DNA from: Planctomyces sp. SH-PL14
GTDB taxonomy: Bacteria; Planctomycetota; Planctomycetia; Planctomycetales; Planctomycetaceae
Assembly: GCF_001610835.1 (NCBI RefSeq)
Contig: NZ_CP011270.1
Coordinates: 7,086,001-7,150,000 of the forward strand
Direction: 5' to 3'
DNA length: 64,000 nt
The position numbers and the translations under genes were made by a program. The notes beneath the pieces were generated by a model. That model had not been told where the DNA came from and made no database searches. It saw only the letters and a program-made list of their open reading frames with translations. Positions 26,428 through 34,675 of the stretch are shown here, one piece after another (within the stretch, counting starts at the first letter, position 1; every line of letters begins with the position of its first letter).

Positions 26428-27102
26428 TCAGGCGGACGGTAGAGGGGGACTCGCGTCTCCGATCGGCTGCTCGAAGAAGTCTTCGCCCGCTGCCCGGGGC
26501 GACCACTCGGCGCTGCTTCGGGGCTGGGTTGCGATTCCGGCCAGTCGGAGAAAGTTCGCCAGCAGGGCGTGGCCGTGCTCCGTCAGGATCGCCTCCGGGT
26601 GGAACTGCACGCCGTAGAGGGGCCATTCCCGGTGAGCGAGTCCCATGATGAGTCCGGACTCGGTCCGGGCCGTGACGGTCAGCTCCGGCGGCAGGTTCTG
26701 GTCGGAGACGATCAAGGAGTGATATCGGGTGGCGCGGAAGGGACTCGGCAGACCGGCAAAGACGTCAACCCCCTCGTGGCTGACGAGCGACGTCCGGCCG
26801 TGCCGCGGTTCCGGACTGCGGGTCACCTCGCCCCCCAGGGCCTGGCCGATCGCCTGATGGCCGAGGCAGACCCCCAGAATCGGGATACGGCCGCCGAGCC
26901 GGCGAACGACGTCCAGCGTGATCCCGGCCTCGTCCGGCGTGCAGGGGCCGGGCGAGAGAATGATGGCCCGCGGCGGTTGCCGCTCGATCTCCTCCACGCT
27001 CGTTGCGTCGTTACGAACGACCGAGGTTTCGGTCCCCAGCTCCTCCAGGTACCGGGCGAGGTTGAAGACGAAGCTGTCGTAGTTGTCGAGCAGAAGGACC
27101 AT
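26428..27102 (-). CDS. pabA: Glutamine amidotransferase subunit of aminodeoxychorismate/anthranilate synthase
   Basis: A 224-residue class I glutamine amidotransferase that supplies ammonia to PabB or TrpE. The N-terminus is the family signature LLLDNYDSFVFNLARYLEEL. The oxyanion segment is ILSPGPCTPDEAG, the nucleophile is in LGVCLGHQAIGQALGG, and the His/Glu pair is in VQFHPEAILTEHG. The ATG at 27102 starts exactly at the conserved N-terminus. Sequence alone does not separate PabA from TrpG, and no trp or pab gene is adjacent, so one protein may serve both pathways. Confidence 0.9.
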   Translation of the reverse strand: MVLLLDNYDSFVFNLARYLEELGTETSVVRNDATSVEEIERQPPRAIILSPGPCTPDEAGITLDVVRRLGGRIPILGVCLGHQAIGQALGGEVTRSPEPRHGRTSLVSHEGVDVFAGLPSPFRATRYHSLIVSDQNLPPELTVTARTESGLIMGLAHREWPLYGVQFHPEAILTEHGHALLANFLRLAGIATQPRSSAEWSPRAAGEDFFEQPIGDASPPLPSA

Positions 27103-27172
27103 GGATCGTCCGGACCGGGCTGTCATCGCGCGACGGGCAACAGGATGAACGCATCGAGGCTCGTCGCCCTCA

Positions 27173-29620
27173 TTATTCGTACGTGAGCTGTGCGGAGAAC
27201 GTCCCATCCCGATCGGCCGTCGTGCGGAGCCAGTACGCCTCGAAGCCGGCCGGGAACTCGTGCGTCACGGTTTCCCCGGCCTGGACCGCCAGCTCGCGAT
27301 AAGTTCGCCACGTCCCGCTGCCGGTGATGTCGAGTTCGACCCGCATCCGAACGGGATCCCGGGAGGAGTTGGTGAGCGTGAGCGTCTTCCGGTCGTAGCC
27401 GGTCATGAGGTAGGGATCGGAGGGAGCGTCCTTGGCGACCGCTGTCTCCATCCACGGCCCGCCGTAGCCGCGGGGCTTCCCCATCCGCCAGACGTCGTCG
27501 ATCGCTCCGACCCACAAAGCGCAGCGGCGATCGGCCGACCGGACGATGTGGGGGTTCCCCTCCGGGAGGTCCGGCGAGAGGCCGGTCATCACGAACAGGC
27601 CCCGGTAGGAGCAGAAGTCGTGAATTCGATAGCCGTGCGTCGCGACCGGCCGGACCTTGGCGAAGCCCCCCGCGTTCTCGGCCGGCAGCTCGTAGAACGT
27701 GCCGTGAGCGCTGAACAGGTCCCGCTCAGTGGCGACTTCCCGGGCAACCCGCTGCGGGCCGATCCACGAGACCCCGTCGAATCCCTTCTGGCTCCGCGGC
27801 AGCCGCCAGCGATGGCCCCCGTCGTCGACAAAGATTACGGAAGCGCTGTCTGCGGTCAGCACTTGGTCCGGGATCGCCGCCTTCTCGGCCGTGTAGGCGA
27901 GGGTGGCGGGGTCGTTGACCGGCGACAGTGTCAGCGATTCGTCCAGCTCGTAGTATTCGGACGGCGCGACCGACTCACCGTCGACCAGTTTCCGGACGAC
28001 GCTCAGCGTCCGCTTGTTCTTGTCCCGGGCGCGGACCAGCCCGCCGAGTGACGCGGAATCCGCGGCTTCGGTCAGACCGGCAAAGATCGGATTGGACGCG
28101 GTAGTCCGCGGATCCGGCTCCGAGAAATGGAACGTGGCGGTTACCTTCTTCAGCGGCCCCCGGCTCGACAGCCGGAGCCACTCGCCCGATTCCGTGATCT
28201 CCTCCCAGCGATGCTCGCCTGGGGCGAGCGTCCAGCGCTTCCAGGCGGTCCAGTTCCCGGTACCGTCGCGGTCCATCTCGGCCTCGATCGTGGCCGGCTC
28301 CGTCCCCTGGTGGCCGATCGAGAGGTGCCGCCGAGGATACCCGGCGATGAGGTACGGCTCGGTGACAGCTCCCGCGGCAACGTCTTCCTCCAGCCAGAGC
28401 GCCCCGCGGCCGAGGACCGGGCCGAAGTCGTCGAGCTGCTTCGATTCGAGAAACCAGAGGTTTGACTGCGACTGCGGGCCGGGGATCTCTCCCTTGGCCT
28501 TCCGCTTGTTGAGGAACTCGTTGTGGGCCGTGTCGTCGCAACCCAGGACGATCCGGTCCTGCCAGCGGCAGAAGTCTCCGACGACCTTAAGGTAGGTGGA
28601 TCGCGGGGCGATCCCCTTGGCATTGGCCGGCGTGAAGTTGCGAGGGAACCGCCAGAACGCGCCGTGCATCGTCATGAGAAGATCGTCCTCGCCGACCTCC
28701 CGGATGCGGGGCCACTCCGTGTTCCAGCCGTGGGCACCGTCGTAGCTGTGACTCGCTTTGGGGAGCCGGTAGGAGTGCCACTTGCCCCCGTGCAGGACCA
28801 TCAGGATCAGCGAGCGGTGGTCCCAGCCGACGCTCCAGATCGGATCGTCCGGGCGTTCGTTCCCGATGATTCCGCCGGGGCCGGTCACCTCGGTAAACTG
28901 ATTGCGGCGGACGACATGCCAGTCCTCCCCCGGTCCGGTCCATTCGGCCAGGACGCCGGATTCGATGTCCGGCCGTTGACGGGCCAGGGGGCTGTTCTCG
29001 CCGTTGTTCGCGTAGATCAGCCGCCCCTGTCCACTGTAGAGCCCCTTGCCGTGGTATCCCGGCAGCAGGCTCCCGCCATGGTCCTTCTGGCGGTTGCCGT
29101 CCTCATAGAGCTGCGTCACCGCGAGCGTGCGGACGTCGACCTCGTAGAACCCCTCCTCCATCGTCGCGTAGTAGATCTTGTCCGCCGGCGCCATGAGGTG
29201 CCGCGCGTTGCCGGTCAGCCGCCCGAACATCTCCTTGGGGGGAATGACCCGCACCTGCCGCTGCGCGTCGATGACGTAGGGGCCAATGAAGAGCTGCTGC
29301 GACTCCCGGTGGATCATCCGGTTGGCGGGCGTTCCGCCGACGCTCTCCGGCCGGACCGTCTGCCGCAGCTCCGGGGTGATCTCGTAGAGCTTGTCCGACG
29401 AGCCGTTCGGAAGATGCGGTCCGTAGGTGATGACCCACAACCGGTCGGCCCAGGGGACCACGGCGCCGGTCCCGCATTCCCCCTCGTTGTTGAACATCGC
29501 CAGGTGCGGATAGATCCCGCTCACCTGCGGCCGGGGTGGATTCGCAGGGGGATCGGCGGCACGGAGCGGGCGGCCCCCGGCGAACAGGGCGAGAGCGAGG
29601 AGGAGAGCGCGAGCACGCAT
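27173..29620 (-). CDS. Large secreted protein of unknown function
   Basis: An 815-residue protein with a signal peptide (MRARALLLALALFAGGRPLR, cleavage near RAA). The body consists of beta-rich blocks with repeating LWVITYG, KIYYATMEEGFYEVDV, LLMTMHGAFWRFPRNF and SAHGTFYELPAENAGG elements, suggesting one or two beta-propellers. Several segments with WTAWKRWTLAPGEHRWEEIT and WRTYRELAVQAGETVTHEFP look like duplicated beta-sandwich modules about 340 residues apart. I know no family name. The C-terminal KVTAT/FSAQLTYE ends fit a periplasmic or surface protein. It lies about 100 bp downstream of the thioredoxin-like gene on the same strand. Confidence 0.75.
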   Translation of the reverse strand: MRARALLLALALFAGGRPLRAADPPANPPRPQVSGIYPHLAMFNNEGECGTGAVVPWADRLWVITYGPHLPNGSSDKLYEITPELRQTVRPESVGGTPANRMIHRESQQLFIGPYVIDAQRQVRVIPPKEMFGRLTGNARHLMAPADKIYYATMEEGFYEVDVRTLAVTQLYEDGNRQKDHGGSLLPGYHGKGLYSGQGRLIYANNGENSPLARQRPDIESGVLAEWTGPGEDWHVVRRNQFTEVTGPGGIIGNERPDDPIWSVGWDHRSLILMVLHGGKWHSYRLPKASHSYDGAHGWNTEWPRIREVGEDDLLMTMHGAFWRFPRNFTPANAKGIAPRSTYLKVVGDFCRWQDRIVLGCDDTAHNEFLNKRKAKGEIPGPQSQSNLWFLESKQLDDFGPVLGRGALWLEEDVAAGAVTEPYLIAGYPRRHLSIGHQGTEPATIEAEMDRDGTGNWTAWKRWTLAPGEHRWEEITESGEWLRLSSRGPLKKVTATFHFSEPDPRTTASNPIFAGLTEAADSASLGGLVRARDKNKRTLSVVRKLVDGESVAPSEYYELDESLTLSPVNDPATLAYTAEKAAIPDQVLTADSASVIFVDDGGHRWRLPRSQKGFDGVSWIGPQRVAREVATERDLFSAHGTFYELPAENAGGFAKVRPVATHGYRIHDFCSYRGLFVMTGLSPDLPEGNPHIVRSADRRCALWVGAIDDVWRMGKPRGYGGPWMETAVAKDAPSDPYLMTGYDRKTLTLTNSSRDPVRMRVELDITGSGTWRTYRELAVQAGETVTHEFPAGFEAYWLRTTADRDGTFSAQLTYE

Positions 29621-29720
29621 GGAACAGGACTCGTCGGAGAACACGACACCGCCGCCCGAATCGCTCCGACGCGTGGGCCGTCGCAGGGGGGCGGCGGGGC
29701 AGGGTAACCGGTTCGGCCCG

Positions 29721-30752
29721 TCACTGGTTAGTCGGAGGGGTGGGCCCGGTGCCTGGCGCCGCTGTCTGGAGGCGGCTGAGCGCCTCCTGGACTTCGGCCG
29801 CCGCCTCGGTGTCGGGGTACTGTTCCAGGAACTTTTCCATCTGCCCCTGGACCGACTTCGGCGAGAATTTGCTGCCGGAGACCTTTTGTTTCAGAGCGTG
29901 GAGGGCCTTGTCCGCGTTGAGTTCCTTCTTGACCCCCTCTGATCCCTTGAGCTCCTTGAGGTCGATCCCGACGGTCGCGGGAAGCGTGTACCCCTTGAAG
30001 CGGGTCGGGAGCTCCATGAGCGTCTTGTAGGCCTTCCAGGTGTCTCCTGAACTCTTGGCTTCGCTCGCCTGTGTCATGGCGGCCTGCAGCTCGGCGTCGA
30101 CCGCCCCCTGGAGCTTCTCGGCGCCCGCCTTGATGTCCTCTTTCGGCGAGGCCAGGTTCCGCTTCAGAACGGCCGCGGCCGGCGCGAAGTTCCCGAATTC
30201 GATCTGTTGCCACGTCGGACGCAGGGCGACCGGGATCTCCTTGGGATCGATCTTCCACTTCCCGGTCGGAGCGACCTTGTCCGCCGCTTCGCCGATTTCA
30301 AAGTTTCCGTGCTCCGCGAATGTCCCGTCCCCGCTGAGCACCTTGATCTGGTGGATGTTCTGCAGGCTGATCTCCCTGACGTCGCTCGCCTTCTCGAACG
30401 ACCGGTCGGTGTCGACCAGGACCGGCCAGTCGATCTTGTTCCGCCGCAGGTACTGCTCGACGGTCGGGCGGCTGGTGCCGGAGCAGACCGCCACGAACAG
30501 GACCGGCTCCCCTTCGTGCTTCTTCGCCGTCTCCAGCAGCTCGGGCCACTTCGCCTCGCACGTGGGGCAGGTCTCCTCGAAGTACCAGAAGACGACCGCC
30601 TTGTCCTTGAGGATCTCCGTCGTCAGCGGGGGCGAGTTGAGCCACTGCTGCGGCGCGGCGGGGAGGGACGGGAGAGTTTTCGCCGGCTCCTGGCCGAACG
30701 CGGCCTGAGTCGACACAGTCAGAAACAGCACCAGCGAACGCGAGAATGCCAT
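29721..30752 (-). CDS. Secreted thioredoxin-like (TlpA/redoxin) protein with helical C-terminus
   Basis: A 343-residue protein. The signal peptide is MAFSRSLVLFLTVSTQAAFG. A thioredoxin-like domain (about 25-165) follows, with the active-site motif CPTC in VVFWYFEETCPTCEAKWPEL and the cis-proline region near KIDWPVLVDTDRSF. The last 150 residues are helical, with KTLMELPTRFKGY and EKFLEQYPDTEAAAEVQEAL typical of TPR-like secreted proteins. CPTC instead of CxPC is less oxidising than DsbA and typical of TlpA-like reductants. The ATG at 30752 is set by the signal peptide. Divergent from kbl. Confidence 0.82.
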   Translation of the reverse strand: MAFSRSLVLFLTVSTQAAFGQEPAKTLPSLPAAPQQWLNSPPLTTEILKDKAVVFWYFEETCPTCEAKWPELLETAKKHEGEPVLFVAVCSGTSRPTVEQYLRRNKIDWPVLVDTDRSFEKASDVREISLQNIHQIKVLSGDGTFAEHGNFEIGEAADKVAPTGKWKIDPKEIPVALRPTWQQIEFGNFAPAAAVLKRNLASPKEDIKAGAEKLQGAVDAELQAAMTQASEAKSSGDTWKAYKTLMELPTRFKGYTLPATVGIDLKELKGSEGVKKELNADKALHALKQKVSGSKFSPKSVQGQMEKFLEQYPDTEAAAEVQEALSRLQTAAPGTGPTPPTNQ

Positions 30753-30914
30753 GAGCGACCCCGAGCGGAGTGAAGGCGAAGATGGACCGGAATGGCGCAG
30801 AAAGGTCTCTGGAGGATACCGTCCGGATCGCCCCGAAAACATCGGGCGCTCGTTCGTCCTTTTCATAGTGCACGAAGAAGTTCGACCGATCACCGTCGTG
30901 TCCGGACGCCATGC

Positions 30915-30950
30915 TGGACACGAATTCCATTATATTGCACAATTCGTCCA
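30915..30950 (+). promoter_or_regulatory. AT-rich dyad and possible promoter upstream of kbl
   Basis: A low-GC patch in a GC-rich region. The dyad is TGGACACGAATT (30915-30926) with AATTCGTCCA (30941-30950), matching except for a 2-base insertion. TGGACA (30915-30920) and CACAAT (30938-30943) are 17 bases apart, which fits a sigma-70 promoter whose -10 overlaps the dyad. If so, a repressor could bind there. This is a reading of pattern only. Confidence 0.35.
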
Positions 30951-30976
30951 TTCCCGTGAAACACCGAGGACGCAGC

Positions 30977-32167
30977 ATGTACGGCCGCTTTCAGGACCAC
31001 CTTCAGAACGAACTCTCCGGGATCCGGACCGCGGGGCTGTACAAGCCCGAACGGGTGATCACGACGCCGCAGTCGGCCCACATCTCCGTGGCCGGCGGCG
31101 AGGGGAAGCGGGTCGTCAACCTGTGCGCGAACAACTACCTCGGGCTGTCGGACGACCCGCGGATCGTCGAGGCGGCCGCGCGGGGGCTGAAGGAGTGGGG
31201 CTTCGGGCTCTCCTCCGTCCGGTTCATCTGCGGGACGCAGCAGATTCACAAGGAACTGGAGCGGAAGCTGAGCGAGTTCCTGGGGACCGAGGACACGATC
31301 CTCTATTCGTCGTGCTTCGACGCCAACGGCGGACTGTTCGAGACCCTGCTGACGGCGGAAGACGCGATCATCTCGGACGAGTTAAACCACGCCAGCATCA
31401 TCGACGGTGTCCGGCTCTGTAAGGCGCAGCGGTTCCGCTACCGGAACAACGACATGGCGGACCTCGAGGAAAAACTCCGGGCGGCTCAGTCGGCCCGATT
31501 CCGGATGATCGCCACCGACGGCGTCTTCTCGATGGACGGCTACCTGGCGAACCTGCCGGCGATCTGCGACCTCGCGGACAAGTACAACGCCCTCGTGATG
31601 GTCGACGACTCGCATGCCGTCGGGTTCACCGGCCCGAAGGGGCGGGGAACGCCTGAGCGGTTCGGCGTCATGGACCGGATCGACATCCTGACCGGGACGC
31701 TCGGCAAGGCACTCGGCGGGGCGAGCGGGGGGTACACGAGCGGACGCAGGGAGATCATCGAACTGCTGCGGCAGCGGTCCCGGCCGTACCTGTTCTCGAA
31801 CTCCCTGGCGCCGGTCATCGTGGCGGCCAGCATCGCGACGCTCGACCTGTTGACCGCCTCGACGGAGCTGCGGGACACGCTCGAAGCGAACACACGATTC
31901 TTCCGGGAAGAAATCCAGCGGGTCGGCCTGACCGTCCTGCCGGGCGAGCATCCGATTGCGCCGGTCATGCTCGGGGATGCCCGCCTGGCCGCCCAGATGG
32001 CCGAGAAGCTGCTGGAACGGGGAGTCTATGTGATCGGTTTCTCGTACCCGGTGGTGCCGCAGGGGAAGGCCCGGATCCGGACGCAGGTTTCCGCCGCCCA
32101 CAGCCGCGACGACCTGAAATTTGCCGTCGAACAGTTCGCCGCGGTGAAGCGCGAGCTCGGGATTTAG
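30977..32167 (+). CDS. kbl: Glycine C-acetyltransferase (2-amino-3-ketobutyrate CoA ligase)
   Basis: A 396-residue PLP enzyme of the alpha-oxoamine synthase family that cleaves 2-amino-3-ketobutyrate with CoA to glycine and acetyl-CoA in threonine breakdown. Motifs: [60 protein letters not shown] and the PLP lysine in [16 protein letters not shown] (about residue 240). The length matches E. coli Kbl (398). The ATG at 30977 has GAGGA six bases upstream. The usual partner, threonine dehydrogenase, is not adjacent; the zinc dehydrogenase at 8.5 kb is too distant to link. Confidence 0.93.
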   Translation: MYGRFQDHLQNELSGIRTAGLYKPERVITTPQSAHISVAGGEGKRVVNLCANNYLGLSDDPRIVEAAARGLKEWGFGLSSVRFICGTQQIHKELERKLSEFLGTEDTILYSSCFDANGGLFETLLTAEDAIISDELNHASIIDGVRLCKAQRFRYRNNDMADLEEKLRAAQSARFRMIATDGVFSMDGYLANLPAICDLADKYNALVMVDDSHAVGFTGPKGRGTPERFGVMDRIDILTGTLGKALGGASGGYTSGRREIIELLRQRSRPYLFSNSLAPVIVAASIATLDLLTASTELRDTLEANTRFFREEIQRVGLTVLPGEHPIAPVMLGDARLAAQMAEKLLERGVYVIGFSYPVVPQGKARIRTQVSAAHSRDDLKFAVEQFAAVKRELGI

Positions 32168-32355
32168 CCGGCTGAGGTGGCCTTCGGAACTCGTGTCGTT
32201 GACGGACTTACCGCGTTTGGGAATGGGTTTCCCGGTCTCTTGAAAGGGCCTGGGGGTTCTGTCATAACCATCGCGTCGGTCATGGGGAATGCAGCGGGTC
32301 GCAAGCATTTTCCATGGTGTTTCAGCGATCGAAACTCCTTTCGGACTGCCGTTGC

Positions 32356-33639
32356 ATGACGCCGATCCTGGCCGCCCGGACCATTTCCGAAGCGCTTCAG
32401 GGCTTTCTGTCGCCCGGCGTGGCGACATTCCTGGCCGCCCTGATCCACATCACGCTTCTCGGCCTGTTCTTCGGCCTCCCCGCGTTCTTCTTCATCTGGG
32501 CTGAGCGAAAGGTCGCCGGCCGGATTCAGGACCGCCTCGGTCCCACCCGCGTCGGGGGCCGCTTCGGCTGGCTCCAGTCGCTGGCCGACGGCGTCAAGCT
32601 GATCCAGAAGGAAGACCTCGCTCCCGAGACCGCCGACAAGATGCTGTTTCGGTTGGCCCCCTACCTGACGGTCGTGGCGGCCTTCGCCGCCTTCCTGTTT
32701 GTTCCGTTCAGCGCCGGCTGGGTGGCGATGTCGCTCGACGTCGGCCTGTTCCTGGCTCTCGCGGTCCTGTCGGTCGAAGTCCTGGGGATCGTGCTGGCGG
32801 GATACTCCAGCGGGTCCAAGTGGTCCCTCTTCGGCGGGATGCGGGAAACGGCCCAGATGGTGAGCTACGAAGTTCCCCTCGGGCTGACCGCGGTCATTCC
32901 CGTGGCGATCGCCGGCTCGATGAATCTGAACGAGATCGGCCAGATGCAGTCCGGCTGGTTCACGAACTGGTTCATTTTCTACAACCCGTTCACGTTCATC
33001 GCCTTCTTCGTCTTCTTTACGGTGACCCTCGCCAGCAACAAGCGGGCGCCGTTCGACCTGGCTGAGGCCGAGAGCGAGCTGGTCGGTGGTTTTCACACCG
33101 AATACAGCGGGATGCGGTGGTCGTTCTTCTTCCTGGCCGAATACGCCGCCATGTTCCTCGTGAGCATGCTCGGGTCGCTGCTGTTCCTCGGCGGCTGGTG
33201 GACCGGGATCGCCCCGATCGACCAGTTCTTCATCAATCTGCCGTTCCCGTACCTCGATCGTGTTCTCGGGTTCTTTGTCCTGATGACCAAGACCGGGATG
33301 CTGGTCTTCGTCCAGATCTGGATCCGCTGGACGCTGCCGCGGCTTCGGATTGACCAGGTCATGACGACCTGCCTCAAGTACCTTGTTCCAATCAGCTGCT
33401 TCCTGTTCCTGGGGTCGACCGTCTGGTCGCTCATGCTTCCCGGCCGGCCGATCTTCGGTCAGCCGCTCGGCCTCCGCGTTCCCGTTCCCGCTCGCGTGAC
33501 CACCACTTCGGCGGACCCGTCCGCTCCGAAGTCGACCACTCCGCCACCCGCTCCCGCCCATCACTCCGGCCTCGAATCCGACGCCGCGAAGTCTCTGGCG
33601 GCGCGTGACGGCGAGGCCCACGCGGGGAGCGGACGCTGA
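32356..33639 (+). CDS. nuoH: NADH-quinone oxidoreductase subunit H
   Basis: A 427-residue membrane subunit at the quinone-binding junction of complex I. Conserved: FFIWAERKVAGRIQDRLGPT, the loop LQSLADGVKLIQKEDLAPE, ELVGGFHTEYSGMRWSFFFL and TLASNKRAPFDLAEAESELV. After the last helix (about residue 365) there is an extra roughly 60-residue Pro/Ala/Thr-rich tail ending in a charged segment, not present in the standard subunit. The ATG at 32356 starts the first helix. It opens the operon nuoHJKLMN, with nuoJ starting 2 bp later. Confidence 0.96.
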   Translation: MTPILAARTISEALQGFLSPGVATFLAALIHITLLGLFFGLPAFFFIWAERKVAGRIQDRLGPTRVGGRFGWLQSLADGVKLIQKEDLAPETADKMLFRLAPYLTVVAAFAAFLFVPFSAGWVAMSLDVGLFLALAVLSVEVLGIVLAGYSSGSKWSLFGGMRETAQMVSYEVPLGLTAVIPVAIAGSMNLNEIGQMQSGWFTNWFIFYNPFTFIAFFVFFTVTLASNKRAPFDLAEAESELVGGFHTEYSGMRWSFFFLAEYAAMFLVSMLGSLLFLGGWWTGIAPIDQFFINLPFPYLDRVLGFFVLMTKTGMLVFVQIWIRWTLPRLRIDQVMTTCLKYLVPISCFLFLGSTVWSLMLPGRPIFGQPLGLRVPVPARVTTTSADPSAPKSTTPPPAPAHHSGLESDAAKSLAARDGEAHAGSGR

Positions 33640-33641
33640 TT

Positions 33642-34253
33642 ATGGAAACACTTCTGTTTGCGATCTTCGCGGCCGGCGTGTGCGGCGGGGCTCTGGCGGT
33701 GGTCTTCAGCCAGAACGTCGTCCGCATGGCGTTCTGGCTCATCATCTCGCTGAGTTCGACGGCCGGCCTGTTCTTCATGCTCGGGGCCGACTTCATCGGC
33801 GCGACGCAGATCCTGATCTACGTCGGCGGGACGGTCGTGCTCCTGATCTTCGGGGTCATGCTCACGGCGACCGGGCCGTACCTCAATCTCAAGTCGAGTC
33901 CGGGGGACATCGTCACGGCCCTGGCGGTCGGCGGGCTGTTCCTGGCGATGGTCGCCTTCAGCGTCAGCCGGGTCGACTGGGACGGCAACAACGCCAAGCT
34001 CGTGGCCAAGTACGGCGGGCTCCCCGCTGAGAAGGCCGGTTACAACCAACTCGGGGAAGGGAAGACCGCCCGCGACCTGGGGGCGGCCCTGACCGGGCTG
34101 CGGTTCGACGAAGACCTCGGTGCTCCGCAGCGGACGATCAGCACCGGTTACCTGCTCCCGTTCGAAATCGTCTCGATCCATCTCCTGGTGGTGCTGATCG
34201 GGGCCTCCTATCTGGCCCGGGCCAAGCGGCGGGTTCTCCCTCCGCAGGCGTAG
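33642..34253 (+). CDS. nuoJ: NADH-quinone oxidoreductase subunit J
   Basis: A 203-residue membrane subunit with five helices. The segments NVVRMAFWLIISLSSTAGLF, FIGATQILIYVGGTVVLLIF and the terminal IHLLVVLIGASYLARAKRR are the standard core. Between helices 4 and 5 is a hydrophilic loop of about 55 residues (WDGNNAKLVAKYGGLPAEKA and so on). It follows nuoH by 2 bp; nuoI, which normally sits between H and J, is missing here. Confidence 0.95.
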   Translation: METLLFAIFAAGVCGGALAVVFSQNVVRMAFWLIISLSSTAGLFFMLGADFIGATQILIYVGGTVVLLIFGVMLTATGPYLNLKSSPGDIVTALAVGGLFLAMVAFSVSRVDWDGNNAKLVAKYGGLPAEKAGYNQLGEGKTARDLGAALTGLRFDEDLGAPQRTISTGYLLPFEIVSIHLLVVLIGASYLARAKRRVLPPQA

Positions 34254-34293
34254 TCGTTCGAGTTTCGGCGTCATCCTCCTCGAGGTCACCCCC

Positions 34294-34605
34294 ATGCAAA
34301 GCGTCGGACTTCAGGCGTACCTGCTCGTCTCGGCCGTCCTCTTCGTGTCGGGCGTGCTGTGCATGGCCACCAAGCGGAACGGGATCGCCGTCCTGATGGG
34401 GGTCGAACTCGTTCTCAACGGGGCGAACCTGAACCTCGTCGCCTTTTCGCGGTTCGGCCGGCTGGGGCTCGACGCCCAGGTGATGGCGATGTTCGTGATC
34501 GTTCTCGCCGCGGCGGAAGCGGCCGTGGCCCTCGCGATCGCCCTCAACTTTTACAACAACCACATGACGATCGACGTCGACCGGGCCAGCGAGCTCCGCG
34601 GATAG
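34294..34605 (+). CDS. nuoK: NADH-quinone oxidoreductase subunit K
   Basis: A 103-residue, three-helix subunit that forms part of the proton path. The conserved glutamates are in VLMGVELVLNGANLNLVAFS (helix 2) and VIVLAAAEAAVALAIALNFY (helix 3). The start is the ATG of MQSVGLQAYLLVSAVLF. The length matches the family (about 100). Between nuoJ (41 bp) and nuoL (70 bp). Confidence 0.96.
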   Translation: MQSVGLQAYLLVSAVLFVSGVLCMATKRNGIAVLMGVELVLNGANLNLVAFSRFGRLGLDAQVMAMFVIVLAAAEAAVALAIALNFYNNHMTIDVDRASELRG

Positions 34606-34675
34606 CCGCTCCCTCGCGTTTCGCACACCCCGCGCGGCCGCCACAGCCGCGCGACACTCGATAGAACCGAAACTC

